From the NCBI GenBank assembly GCA_964581515.1, contig CAZOOV010000001.1, forward strand, positions 1 to 64,000: DNA of 64,000 bases, in the 5' to 3' direction. Origin of the DNA: JACJVV01 sp964581515 (GTDB lineage Archaea; Nanobdellota; Nanobdellia; Woesearchaeales; JACJVV01). Both the position numbers and the translations under genes were made by a program. This document shows, in pieces, positions 1 to 7,918 of this stretch. Every line of letters begins with the position of its first letter. The first letter of the stretch is position 1. A model generated the notes under the pieces. It made no database searches. It was not told the origin of the DNA and saw nothing but the letters and a program-made list of their open reading frames with translations.

Positions 1-1395
1 GAGTCCTCCTCCTGTTCCTCCTCTTCCTCCATGACTAGCTCCTGCAGAACCATATCTGTATGTAGTTCCTGAAGTCCCAGCTCCTGGACCTGAATTATTA
101 GTATAACCTCCTCCACTTAAGTCAATTACATTTCCAGCTCCAATAGTCAAATTAGGTGCAGTGATATTCAGAATGATATTTGATTCATAATAATAGCCCC
201 TAAACTTATCTTTAACTTCATAAACTTTCCAAAGGCTATTACTCATATTAAAATTAACAACATTTAAGAAAACATCACTTGTCTGAAGAATGGTTGTGTT
301 TATTATGGTCAGATTAGTAAAGTTCCAGACTGTTGGATTGCTATAATCAAAGAAAGTCGTGACAACTCCTGATTCATTTGCAGGACCTGATGCATTTTGA
401 AATCTGAATCCATTAAAAGTAGTAGCGGAATTATCATCAACATCGACAAATATAGCACTCCCAAAACCACCATACCATGCATGTGGACCCCAAGAAGCTG
501 ACTTCTTCCCTTCTATTCCACCAGTAACATTAGTATTTTCTATTCCTGTAAAGGTAGATTCATTGTAGTATATTGCAATTCTTCCACCACCACCGCCACC
601 ACCATCTGCATAGTTCTGATCCTTTCCATTTCCTCCTATCGCTTGTATTGTACCAGAACCTGCAAAATCATCAGTTGTAATCCAAATACTCCCACCTGCA
701 CCACCAGAAGCAGCATAATCATTAGCACCTGACGTAGGAGACGTTCCATTTGATTGAATCAAACCATTTATTATTAATGAATCTGAGATATCAAGCCTAA
801 TCACTCCTCCTCCTTTACCACCATAGTATGAACCACCTGCACTTCCACCACCAGAACCATAAGTCACTGGATTTAATGAACTTCCGTAAGGGGCACTACT
901 TCCCTGAGAATATGCAGTGGAACTGAGTCCTCCTCCCGTTCCTCCTCTTCCACCATGACTAGCTCCTGCAGAACCATATCTGTATGTGGCTCCTGAAGTT
1001 CCAGCACCTGGACCTGCATCATATGTATAACCCAGACCGTCTGTATCAATCTCGCCGCCTGAATCAATTGTTAGATTTTCTGCTATTACTGTGATATTCC
1101 CACCAGTTATTACTCCTCCACTAAGAATAGTAATATTTGGAAAATTTAATGTAAGAGATTCCTGTTGATTTATATTACTGACATTTGCTGAGATGATTAA
1201 ATCACCAGTTCCTGAGAATGTTTCGGCATTGTCATATGTCTGAGGTGAAGTTATCTGACATGTTGTGCTTGTGTCTCCAGTATCACATGATAATGCTGCA
1301 AATGAAGATGGCATGATGAATAGAAATATCAATAGAGATAGCAATAATACTAAATAAAGCCTACTTAGTTTTTTATCTAATCTATTCTCCATCAT
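1..1395 (-). CDS. Secreted glycine-rich repeat protein, 3' end outside the window
   Basis: The minus-strand frame is open from an ATG at 1395 (or 1392) to the window edge, so the C-terminus is missing. The first 33 or so residues form a signal peptide with a long hydrophobic core ending near PSSFA. What follows is rich in Gly, Ser, Thr, Asn and Tyr, with short beta-strand-like stretches and glycine runs, as in archaeal surface proteins. Bases 1-109 and 925-1033 are near-identical copies 924 bp apart, exactly 308 codons, so the protein is built of large in-frame repeats. It is the third gene of an operon, 5 bp after the secreted protein upstream. A surface or adhesion role is inferred; no catalytic motif is seen. 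Confidence 0.8.
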   Translation of the reverse strand, partial: MMENRLDKKLSRLYLVLLLSLLIFLFIMPSSFAALSCDTGDTSTTCQITSPQTYDNAETFSGTGDLIISANVSNINQQESLTLNFPNITILSGGVITGGNITVIAENLTIDSGGEIDTDGLGYTYDAGPGAGTSGATYRYGSAGASHGGRGGTGGGLSSTAYSQGSSAPYGSSLNPVTYGSGGGSAGGSYYGGKGGGVIRLDISDSLIINGLIQSNGTSPTSGANDYAASGGAGGSIWITTDDFAGSGTIQAIGGNGKDQNYADGGGGGGGRIAIYYNESTFTGIENTNVTGGIEGKKSASWGPHAWYGGFGSAIFVDVDDNSATTFNGFRFQNASGPANESGVVTTFFDYSNPTVWNFTNLTIINTTILQTSDVFLNVVNFNMSNSLWKVYEVKDKFRGYYYESNIILNITAPNLTIGAGNVIDLSGGGYTNNSGPGAGTSGTTYRYGSAGASHGGRGGTGGGL

Positions 1396-1400
1396 CTTAT

Positions 1401-1919
1401 TTACCATAACTTCTTCTTTAATTTCTTCAGCTTATTTTTTATACTTTTGATAATTTTATTTGGTTTTTTCTTGTGCTCTAATTTAAATTTAGGGAAGAAA
1501 GTATGCTCTGCTTGTTTCTTCTTAAATATGTTAAAATCCCTTAATTTCTTATTTAAATTAATGCCATGGTATCCTTTTGGAAACCCCGATCTCTTCATCT
1601 CTTTTTCAGCCTGCATGTTTATAAGCCTTTCTTCTATCTCTGCAAGGCGTTTGTGGTATGTATCCATCTTGCTTGAATAAGAATGTGTATCTATCTTACC
1701 ATCATAATAAAGACTAGAACTACCATATATTGCCTCTTCATCTTCATTAAAATCCATATTCAATACAGGAGCATCTAATCTTGCTCCTAAAATTGTGCTC
1801 TCTGTCCTGTTGTTGAAGATAACATCATCTTCTGAGTCGTAACTCATCGTTGAAGAAGGAGCACTGACTAATAATAATAAAGATATTGACAGCAGTATGT
1901 AGGTGATAATGCGCTTCAT
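1401..1919 (-). CDS. Small secreted protein with basic tail
   Basis: 172 residues. Residues 1-25 form a clear signal peptide with a Leu-rich core. Residues 26-75 are acidic. A short helix around 85-110 could form a coiled coil. The last 35 residues are very lysine-rich and end KKLKKKLW. I do not recognise a family. The gene starts one base after the stop of the winged-helix gene upstream, behind a GGTGGGTGAGAT ribosome binding site, and 5 bp separate it from the large secreted gene downstream, so all three are probably co-transcribed. The basic tail could bind an acidic surface polymer or partner, but that is inference. Confidence 0.7.
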   Translation of the reverse strand: MKRIITYILLSISLLLLVSAPSSTMSYDSEDDVIFNNRTESTILGARLDAPVLNMDFNEDEEAIYGSSSLYYDGKIDTHSYSSKMDTYHKRLAEIEERLINMQAEKEMKRSGFPKGYHGINLNKKLRDFNIFKKKQAEHTFFPKFKLEHKKKPNKIIKSIKNKLKKLKKKLW

Positions 1920-1920
1920 C

Positions 1921-2133
1921 TTATCTCACCCACCAGATCCAGGTGCCTTTACCTGAACCTACTGCTTTTCCTCTAATATGACCTTCTCCACGAAGGTTGT
2001 TTAATCTGTAGAGTACTTTGACTCGTGTAACATTCTTGAGAATAACTTCAATCTCCCTTGTCTCCAAAGGCTCGTCAGATTTACTAAGAATACTAAGTAT
2101 CTTCTTGCTAATTTTATCTAAATCTCTACGCAT
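1921..2133 (-). CDS. Small winged helix-turn-helix protein
   Basis: 70 residues. The pattern of three helices (LDKISKKILSILSKS, ETREIEVILKN, VKVLYRLNNLRGEG) followed by a wing ending in WIWWVR fits a stand-alone winged-helix DNA-binding domain. Full-length members of such families are of similar size. It is first in an operon with two secreted proteins, so it may regulate them or itself. An imperfect inverted repeat lies 30-80 bp upstream. The exact family is not clear from sequence alone. Confidence 0.65.
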   Translation of the reverse strand: MRRDLDKISKKILSILSKSDEPLETREIEVILKNVTRVKVLYRLNNLRGEGHIRGKAVGSGKGTWIWWVR

Positions 2134-2164
2134 TAAGCTAATTTTTCCAGTTGTTCTTTATATA

Positions 2165-2216
2165 TTTATCGGTAAATATATGCATATATCCATTAATGCA
2201 TTTATCGATAGATAAA
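2165..2216. promoter_or_regulatory. Inverted repeat upstream of the winged-helix operon
   Basis: Two 21-bp arms (2165-2185 and 2196-2216), both starting TTTATC when read inwards and both reaching TGCAT at the centre, flank a 10-bp spacer. The match between arms is imperfect. It lies between the minus-strand operon and the plus-strand antitoxin gene, where an operator is expected. Function is inferred from position only. Confidence 0.35.
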
Positions 2217-2317
2217 ATAAGTTGAAAAAAGTACTAAAGTAATTAAAATATCTTCGAAAAAAACTAGCAAAACTATTTATACATTCAATTATGCGAATAT
2301 ATGTAGAAAAGCTTAAA

Positions 2318-2339
2318 AACTATAGTATATTATATAGTT
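2318..2339. promoter_or_regulatory. Probable antitoxin operator
   Basis: A perfect inverted repeat, AACTATA at 2318-2324 and TATAGTT at 2333-2339 with 8 bp between, sits 3 bp before the antitoxin start codon. A TTAAAAA box at about 2313-2319 is centred near 27 bp upstream of that ATG, so the transcript may be leaderless and the repeat would cover the initiation site. Autoregulation by the antitoxin is typical for these modules but is inferred here. Confidence 0.45.
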
Positions 2340-2342
2340 ACT

Positions 2343-2561
2343 ATGGCAACTACCATACAGATAAGCAAAGAACTTTTGGAAGAACTCAAAAAAAGAAAGA
2401 TACACAATAAAGAATCATATGAAAACATCATATGGGATCTTTTAGAGGATACAATGGAACTATCAAAAGAAACAAGAAAGAACATAAAACAAGCTGAAGA
2501 AGAAATCAAGAAAGGCAAAGTACATAGTCTTGAAGAAGTTGAGAAACAACTCGACTCATAG
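2343..2561 (+). CDS. Antitoxin, RelB-like / archaeal small antitoxin
   Basis: 72 residues. The N-terminal MATTIQISKELLEELKKRK has the ribbon-helix pattern of short archaeal antitoxins (strand TIQIS, then helix). The rest is a highly charged helical tail that would wrap the toxin. The toxin gene follows after 13 bp, behind a shared GAAAGGTGA ribosome binding site. The stop TAG at 2559 and the short gap indicate an operon. Assignment rests on size, fold pattern and partner gene rather than on a unique motif. Confidence 0.75.
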   Translation: MATTIQISKELLEELKKRKIHNKESYENIIWDLLEDTMELSKETRKNIKQAEEEIKKGKVHSLEEVEKQLDS

Positions 2562-2574
2562 AAAGGTGACATAA

Positions 2575-2823
2575 GTGTACTCTGTAGAATTCTCTAATTT
2601 GGCATTGAAGCAATTAAAAAAAGTAAATAAGGAACTAAAAACAAGAATAATTGCAGTAATCAAAAGATGCAGGATAAGACCATATTCATATGTCAAAAAG
2701 ATTGTTGATAGCCCCTATTATAGATTAAGAGTTGGAGATTATAGAGTAATTATAGATATAATAGATAATGAACTCAAAATTATCATCATTGAGATGGATC
2801 ATAGAAAAAGCATCTACAAATAG
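2575..2823 (+). CDS. RelE/ParE superfamily toxin
   Basis: 82 residues, the usual RelE/ParE length. The order is strand (YSVEFSNLALKQLKKV), helix pair, then strands with YYRLRVGDYRVIIDI and a C-terminal EMDHRKSIYK. The RLRVGDYRVIY-type block followed by a late HR is the family signature: RelE members cleave mRNA at the ribosome, ParE members inhibit gyrase. The C-terminal HRKSIYK favours an mRNase. The start codon is GTG at 2575, with AAAGGTGA just upstream. The antitoxin gene precedes it. Confidence 0.85.
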   Translation: MYSVEFSNLALKQLKKVNKELKTRIIAVIKRCRIRPYSYVKKIVDSPYYRLRVGDYRVIIDIIDNELKIIIIEMDHRKSIYK

Positions 2824-2864
2824 AAAGCAAAGAATTTATATATCCTTTTATTCAAAAACATAAT

Positions 2865-3515
2865 ATGGACGTTTATGAATGCATGAAGACAAGGAGAACA
2901 ATAAGGAAATTCAAAGATATTGAAGTTCCTTGGGATCATGTTGTAAAGCTTCTTGAAGCAGGAAAATCTGCACCTTGTTCTGGAAATATACAGAATTGGA
3001 AATTTATCGTTATCAAAGATAAAGAAGCAAGAGCAGAACTCGCTGGATACTGTGGAAACCAGATGTGGATTGCAAAAGCTCCTGTGATAATAGTTGTTGT
3101 AGCTGATGTTGATAAAGCAAAAAGATTCTACGGTATCAGAGGAGAAAGATTGTATTCAATACAGAATTGTGCAGCTGCTACTGAGAATATATTACTTATG
3201 GCACACGCACTAGGACTCGGTGGAGCGTGGATTGGATACATGGAAGAAGATAAGATAATACCTATGCTTACAATACCTCAAGGGTTAAGACCACAAGCAG
3301 TTATTGCAATCGGTTATCCTGCAGAAAATCCACCTATACCTCCAAAATATACTCTTGAAAATTCAATGTACTTCAGACAGTTCGGCGGACAGCCAAACAG
3401 AATAAAAGATATCCCACAATATAAGGGAGAATTCTCATATAAGATCAAAGGTGCAATTGACAAAACAAAAGAAGTTGCACAAAAGATGAATGATAAATTG
3501 ATGGGCAAGGATTAA
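2865..3515 (+). CDS. Nitroreductase-family FMN oxidoreductase
   Basis: 216 residues. The N-terminal CMKTRRTIRKFKDIEVPWD followed by AGKSAPCSGNIQNWKFIVI is the FMN-phosphate and flavin-binding part of the nitroreductase fold. The middle ALGLGGAWIGYM and the later AVIAIGYPAENP complete the family pattern. These homodimeric flavoproteins reduce nitro, quinone or other electrophilic substrates with NAD(P)H; the true substrate is unknown. The C-terminal 50 residues (after the GYPAE motif) are longer than in minimal members and partly basic. It stands alone between two toxin-antitoxin pairs, transcribed with the first. Confidence 0.9.
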   Translation: MDVYECMKTRRTIRKFKDIEVPWDHVVKLLEAGKSAPCSGNIQNWKFIVIKDKEARAELAGYCGNQMWIAKAPVIIVVVADVDKAKRFYGIRGERLYSIQNCAAATENILLMAHALGLGGAWIGYMEEDKIIPMLTIPQGLRPQAVIAIGYPAENPPIPPKYTLENSMYFRQFGGQPNRIKDIPQYKGEFSYKIKGAIDKTKEVAQKMNDKLMGKD

Positions 3516-3516
3516 C

Positions 3517-3936
3517 TTAGTTTTCAAGCATTATTGCTTCTTTAAAATTTTTAAAGTGTTTATCTTTTGTTAATATTTTTGCTTTTATGTGTTTTGCTGT
3601 TATGTAAATACTTGCATCTGCCATCCCAAAACTTGGTTTTTCTTTACGAATCTTTGCATGAAACAATCCAGTCTTAACAGCTAATTCATGTGTAAAAGGA
3701 ATTGTCTTAGAATGAGAAAGCATAGCATTCAATAATATTGTATCATCAACACCTTTACGTTTCGCAAAACTTATAGCCTCAGCAACAATGATTGAATTAT
3801 CAAAGCAATCACATTCTGTTAAATATTTTTGAACCTTCTTTGCATACTTTCCACCAGTAAGATATTCAATCCATGCAGAAGTATCAATAACAACCCTATT
3901 CTCTGATGTCAAACCTATCATCCTCTGTAAATTCAC
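3517..3936 (-). CDS. vapC: VapC-type PIN domain toxin
   Basis: 139 residues. Acidic residues of the PIN nuclease centre are visible: Asp18 in VVIDTSAWIEYL, Glu53 in VAEAIS, Asp107 in GMADASIY and Asp125 in LTKDKHF. PIN toxins are Mg2+-dependent RNases, often cutting tRNA or rRNA. The frame begins 41 bp inside the antitoxin gene; the internal Met6 (3921) would reduce the overlap to 26 bp and removes only residues outside the domain, so either start is possible. The partner AbrB-like antitoxin is directly upstream. Confidence 0.9.
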   Translation of the reverse strand: MNLQRMIGLTSENRVVIDTSAWIEYLTGGKYAKKVQKYLTECDCFDNSIIVAEAISFAKRKGVDDTILLNAMLSHSKTIPFTHELAVKTGLFHAKIRKEKPSFGMADASIYITAKHIKAKILTKDKHFKNFKEAIMLEN

Positions 3937-4093
3937 CTAGACCAGGCAGACAACCTAAATAGCTTTTCTTAATTTTTTCTAAATCTATCCGTATAGTCTC
4001 TCCTTCCACAATACCTTCATGCTCAACAATATTTTTAGGTATAGTCACTATCAAAGAACCACCTAATTTTCTTGTTTTTGCAATTATCTCCAT
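3896..4093 (-). CDS. vapB: AbrB/SpoVT-type antitoxin (VapB)
   Basis: 65 residues. MEIIAKTRKLGGSLIVTIPKNIVE is the swapped-hairpin AbrB DNA-binding motif (strand, turn with G-S, strand VTIPK, helix), followed by a short acidic tail that would bind the toxin. The start ATG follows a GGTGATATAAT ribosome binding site and an AT-rich TATA region (about 4123-4140 on the minus strand). The gene overlaps vapC, as in most VapBC operons, and probably represses its own promoter. Confidence 0.88.
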   Translation of the reverse strand: MEIIAKTRKLGGSLIVTIPKNIVEHEGIVEGETIRIDLEKIKKSYLGCLPGLGEFTEDDRFDIRE

Positions 4094-4155
4094 ATTATAT
4101 CACCAGTATAATTTAATTAAATAAGATATTATATATAAATATTATGGTCATGTAG

Positions 4156-4500
4156 AAAAATATATAGCCAAATAGAGTTTATACCCGGCAACGTGCTTGT
4201 GTATAAATTAGAATAGCCTTACGGCTTTGACATAAGAAAAAAAGAAATGTGCCCATTGCCAGATGCTATCACTTGCGTTCTGGACCCGTCAACAGGCTAG
4301 ACTATGTACAATAAAGCTTACGCTAGAAGTAAAAAAAAGAATGCCCGTTGCCGGGCATCACAAAAGGCTTGCCTTCATCATATTGGGAGTTTGGGGGTGG
4401 TACACAATGAAGGCAGAGAACATAAAAAAAAGGGATGGTCGTGAAAAGACCATTACCTCCTAGTCATCCCAACTAATAGTTGAGATGAAGTTCATCCATC
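4156..4500 (-). ncRNA. Structured RNA region or tandem terminators downstream of ftsZ
   Basis: This 400-bp gap has no convincing gene. Read on the minus strand it holds several hairpins: ATGGTC/GACCAT (forward 4435-4453), a 9-bp stem TGCCTTCAT/ATGAAGGCA (about 4370-4415), ATGCCCG-GCAA-CGGGCAT with a GNRA loop (4341-4358), and AGCC-GTAA-GGCT with another GNRA loop (about 4215-4226). Three runs of 7-8 U follow on that strand (forward A runs at 4424-4431, 4331-4338, 4237-4243). GNRA loops appear only when read on the minus strand, which favours that orientation. It could be the ftsZ 3' UTR with tandem U-tract terminators, or a separate structured RNA. Hallmarks of RNase P and SRP RNA were not found. 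Confidence 0.45.
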
Positions 4501-4511
4501 ATCTATTCCAT

Positions 4512-5588
4512 CTAATTAATTATTTCAATTCCTAACTCGTCGCCGATCTCAATTGATTCTTGAGTTTTCTCCTTATAGTCTACTTTTCCAAGTATCCATG
4601 GAGACTGGACTCCAGTAATTATTGTCATTACTGTAATCTTACCCTTCATCTCATCAGCTACTCTTGCTCCCCAGATGACATTTGCATCATCATCAAGGCT
4701 TTCTGTTACAAGTTCACCGATTTTGTTGATATCGTCCAGAGTCATATCAGGTCCGCCTGCAATATGGATAAGCGCTCCTGTTGCTCCTTCATAACTGATA
4801 TCAAGTAGAGGGTTGTTAAGTGCTCCTTTAACAGCTTCATCAACTCGGCTGTTTGTATCTGAGCATCCTACTCCGATTGCTGCAACTCCGCCATTTGTCA
4901 TTATTGCTTTTACGTCAGCATAATCCAAATTTACTAGTGAAGGTACTGCAATTGTTTCTACTATTCCTTTTATCATTGTAGATATTAGCTCATTTGCAAC
5001 TGCAAATGCTTGCTGAATAGGTAGATTACCAGCTATCTGAACAAGCCTATTGTTATCAATTACAATAACTGTGTCAGAAACTTGCCTTAGCTGCTGAAGT
5101 CCGAATTCTGCTTTGTCAACTCTTGCTCTTTCAATCTTGAAAGGCATTGTGACTGTTCCGATTACTATTGCTCCAGAATCTTTAGCTGTCTGCGCTACAA
5201 CCGGTGCTGAACCTGTTCCTGTTCCGCCTCCCATTCCTGCACAAACAAATACCATATCAGATGCTTTCAATGAGTCTTTGATCTCATTCATCGATTCTTG
5301 AGCTGCTTCTGCACCTTTTTCAGGGAATCCACCGCAACCTAATCCTTTAGTTACATCTTTTCCCATAAGAAATTTCTTGTCTGCATCTGTTATATTCAAA
5401 TGCTGCTGATCTGTATTACATGCTATAATCTCAGCACCCTTAATTCCTTTCTTATATAACCAGGAAACCATGTTATTTCCTGCACCACCACAACCAATTA
5501 CTTTTATATTTGCTTGACCTACTTCTACATCTGTAATTTTTTGTGTTTCTTCTTCTGTTTTCATTGCGTTTTGCACGATAAAGTCCAT
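4512..5588 (-). CDS. ftsZ: Cell division protein FtsZ
   Basis: 358 residues, normal for archaeal FtsZ. This tubulin-like GTPase polymerises into the division ring at midcell. Visible: nucleotide-binding IGCGGAGNN (31-39), tubulin signature GGGTGTGSAP (about 120-129), DNNRL (178-182) and the T7 catalytic loop NLDYAD (220-225) that completes the GTPase site of the next subunit. The sequence is FtsZ proper, not CetZ. The start ATG follows GGGGTG (minus strand, 5597-5602) at good spacing; a TTTATACT box at 5655-5662 would give a leader of about 44 nt. It stands alone, with a U-tract-rich structured region downstream. Confidence 0.97.
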   Translation of the reverse strand: MDFIVQNAMKTEEETQKITDVEVGQANIKVIGCGGAGNNMVSWLYKKGIKGAEIIACNTDQQHLNITDADKKFLMGKDVTKGLGCGGFPEKGAEAAQESMNEIKDSLKASDMVFVCAGMGGGTGTGSAPVVAQTAKDSGAIVIGTVTMPFKIERARVDKAEFGLQQLRQVSDTVIVIDNNRLVQIAGNLPIQQAFAVANELISTMIKGIVETIAVPSLVNLDYADVKAIMTNGGVAAIGVGCSDTNSRVDEAVKGALNNPLLDISYEGATGALIHIAGGPDMTLDDINKIGELVTESLDDDANVIWGARVADEMKGKITVMTIITGVQSPWILGKVDYKEKTQESIEIGDELGIEIIN

Positions 5589-5654
5589 TTCACATACACC
5601 CCTTTATTTTTTCTCAATTCCTAACCCCCCAACTGATGGATGACATACAGTGGA

Positions 5655-5662
5655 GTATAAAT
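5655..5662 (-). promoter_or_regulatory. TATA box of ftsZ
   Basis: The minus strand reads GCATTTATACTCC here. Its distance from the ftsZ start (about 70 bp) leaves room for a short leader carrying the GGGGTG ribosome binding site. Assignment is by position and sequence only. Confidence 0.4.
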
Positions 5663-5985
5663 GCATACCAGAACATATAGCTTACAGTACAACAAACTAT
5701 ATATTACAGTTACATCTAACTAATCTTTAGAATTCGCCAAAATTCGTATTAAATCGTTAAACTTCATAAACCTGTCTCGCCAAAGACTTGTTTATAATTT
5801 CTTATATTTCTATATTAATTAGTATACTGATATTTAAAGATGATTAAAGTGATTTATATATATCAGAGAATATGATGTTCTAACTATAATGCTACTAATT
5901 GAGTTGGTTTTGTCATCAAAAAGAGACGTTTAAAGCTAGCAATAGATTTATAAAGCCCCAATTTGACATTATTTTACAATGAATA

Positions 5986-6114
5986 ATGAAAAAAAGACGT
6001 ACATATGACGATAAAAGAGAATTAATTAACAATAATTTAACTATATATAATAACCTTAATTTTCCTAAAGAATTCATATCTTATTATATGCAAAAGTACA
6101 ATAAATTTAATTGA
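5986..6114 (+). CDS. Possible 42-residue leaderless protein
   Basis: A short open frame of 42 codons and a TGA stop. The product is basic at its N-terminus (MKKRRTYDDKRELIN) and then rich in Asn, Tyr and Phe. A TTTATAA box at 5946-5952 is centred about 27-37 bp upstream of two possible start ATGs (5979 out of frame, 5986 in frame), the spacing of leaderless archaeal genes. Composition is AT-driven, so chance cannot be excluded. No family is recognised. The rest of the 590-bp gap between ftsZ and the HIT gene shows nothing else apart from promoter-like AT tracts. Confidence 0.3.
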   Translation: MKKRRTYDDKRELINNNLTIYNNLNFPKEFISYYMQKYNKFN

Positions 6115-6179
6115 CAAAGCCAATTTTCTATTTTTATATATCAACAAGTTTTATATATAATAATAATTAGATTAAAAAT

Positions 6180-7319
6180 ATGCCAGATGCACAAGGTAAT
6201 GAAACACAAGAAGAACTAATGGAAAGAGTCAAAAACATGTCTCCAGAAGAACTTCTTGAGTTCCAAAAGTCAAGATGCATATTCTGCCAGATAATGGGTG
6301 GGAGAGTTCAATCCAAAAAAATATATGAGGATGAACTTGTCAGTGCAATACTTGACATCAATCCTGCAAACCCAGGTCATGTACTTGTAATGCCAAAAGA
6401 ACATTATTCTATAATGCCACAAGTTCCTGAAGAGGTCTTAAAGCATCTATTCATTGTTGTAAAGAAACTTTCTCAAGTAGCCTTGAAATCATTAGGTGCA
6501 AGAGGTACAAACATATTAGTACAAAATGGAGTAGCAGCAGGGCAAAAATCACAACATTTCATGGTACATCTGATCCCTAGAAAAGAAAATGACGGACTGC
6601 CATTCAAACTTGAGAAACAAGATATCACAGATACTGATTATGATACTATAAAAGAAAGGATGCAAAAGAAAGTAAATGAAATCTTTGGTATAAAAGAAGA
6701 GGCCGGAGCAGGAGTTGAGGAAAAGAAAGAAGAAGCAAATCCTGATGTGAAGCCAGCTGAAGAAACTAAAGAAGAAATTAAGCCAACTGTAGAGAGTAAA
6801 GAAGTAGAAAAGCCTGCTGAAGAGAAAAAAGAAGAAGTCAAACCTGCTGAGGAGACTAAAGAAGAGATTAAAGAAGCAGAATTTGAAGAAGAGAAACCTG
6901 GTGAAGAAGAGAAGAAAGTGCCTGAGAAAGAAAAAGTGGATTTAACAGAAAAAAATAATGAAGAAGAACCTGAAGAAATAAATGAAGCAAACAATGAAGT
7001 AAAAGACCTCAACAAAGATATTGAAGAACTTCAAAGTGCACTTGGAGATGAAGTAGATAGTGATAATGATAGTGAAGAAGATAATGAAAATGAAAACAAT
7101 GAGGAAGATATTGATAATAGTGAAGATACTGAAGATGAAAATATAGATGATGATGATAATGACGAAGATACTAAAGATAATGATGATGACACCACTGAAG
7201 AAGATAGTGAAGATAATAGTGAAGAAGAGCCTGATGTGAATGATGAAAATGAGCCAGCAGATAATAATAAAGATGATGATGGCGCAAACTTAGATGATAT
7301 AAGTAAATTATTCGGATAA
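6180..7319 (+). CDS. HIT-domain pseudoenzyme with acidic tail
   Basis: 379 residues in two parts. Residues 30-165 are a HIT fold of the Hint/Fhit type: a zinc-knuckle-like C33-x2-C36, ILDINPANPGHVLVMPKEHY and NGVAAGQKSQHFMVHLIPR. The HIT triad should read HxHxH; here it is His126, Met128, His130, so the middle His that attacks the nucleotide phosphate is replaced by Met and hydrolase activity should be lost. Residues 170-379 form a long low-complexity tail, first Lys/Glu/Pro-rich, then Asp/Glu/Asn-rich, probably disordered. A nucleotide-binding or scaffold role is inferred. The paralogue 7 bp downstream has lost the same residue. Confidence 0.88.
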   Translation: MPDAQGNETQEELMERVKNMSPEELLEFQKSRCIFCQIMGGRVQSKKIYEDELVSAILDINPANPGHVLVMPKEHYSIMPQVPEEVLKHLFIVVKKLSQVALKSLGARGTNILVQNGVAAGQKSQHFMVHLIPRKENDGLPFKLEKQDITDTDYDTIKERMQKKVNEIFGIKEEAGAGVEEKKEEANPDVKPAEETKEEIKPTVESKEVEKPAEEKKEEVKPAEETKEEIKEAEFEEEKPGEEEKKVPEKEKVDLTEKNNEEEPEEINEANNEVKDLNKDIEELQSALGDEVDSDNDSEEDNENENNEEDIDNSEDTEDENIDDDDNDEDTKDNDDDTTEEDSEDNSEEEPDVNDENEPADNNKDDDGANLDDISKLFG

Positions 7320-7326
7320 TAAACAA

Positions 7327-7875
7327 ATGGTAGACTGCAAACTATGCAAAGTAAGTGAAACAAAAGAACTGCTTGATATAATTAAGCTGTATGAAGACGA
7401 TGTATGCATAGCTGTGCTTTCAAAAAAACCAGCATCTATCTGCCATGTAATACTATTTCCCAAGCAACATGCAACAATAATTGAACAAGTCTCTGATGCA
7501 CATGTTGAACATATGTTTGGAATATCAAATAAACTGTCCCAAGCAATGTTTGAATCATTAAACATCCAAGGGACAAATATATTTATCCAGAATGGAACTT
7601 CAGCAGGACAGGAAGATCCTCATTTTTCCATACATATCGTTGCAAGAAGAGAGAATGATGAGATAAAACTAGATTGGGAACCTAAACAACTTACTGAAGA
7701 GGAAATGTCTACAGTAGAACTACAATACAAGCAGATGACACAAGGAGCGATCTTTAAGAAAGAAGATGAAAGCAAGCCTGCTGCAGCTACTGAAGGAAAT
7801 AGTGAGGGTGCTGCAGAGGAAGAAGATGAAGATGAAGAGAATTACAAACTAAAATACTTTGACAGAAGGCCCTAG
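7327..7875 (+). CDS. Second HIT-domain pseudoenzyme
   Basis: 182 residues. C4-x2-C7, then the HIT core (VILFPKQHATII, NGTSAGQEDPHFSIHIVARREND). The triad reads His99, Ser101, His103, so the catalytic middle His is Ser. The C-terminal 35 residues are acidic (Glu/Asp-rich) and end in a basic YFDRRP. It is 7 bp after the first HIT gene, so the two are co-translated and may form a heterodimer, since HIT proteins are normally dimers. A third, intact HIT gene lies at 56134. Loss of the same residue by two different substitutions suggests a non-hydrolytic role kept by selection, but this is inference. Confidence 0.87.
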   Translation: MVDCKLCKVSETKELLDIIKLYEDDVCIAVLSKKPASICHVILFPKQHATIIEQVSDAHVEHMFGISNKLSQAMFESLNIQGTNIFIQNGTSAGQEDPHFSIHIVARRENDEIKLDWEPKQLTEEEMSTVELQYKQMTQGAIFKKEDESKPAAATEGNSEGAAEEEDEDEENYKLKYFDRRP

Positions 7876-7885
7876 GTAAGTAATA

Positions 7886-7893
7886 TTTATAAA
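7886..7893 (+). promoter_or_regulatory. TATA box upstream of the tRNA-Ser(GGA) distal copy
   Basis: TTTATAAA, centred about 30 bp before the first (distal) copy of the tRNA 5' end at 7921. No comparable box lies 27 bp before the real tRNA start at 7987. The promoter is therefore placed for a transcript starting at the distal copy. Confidence 0.45.
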
Positions 7894-7918
7894 TCAACCA
7901 TTGACTATTCTTTATTAT

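Noticed and set aside
4263..4463. 66-codon open frame in the structured region behind ftsZ
   Set aside because: It crosses several perfect hairpins, has no ribosome binding site, no protein-like pattern, and reads through stems that are more convincing as RNA.
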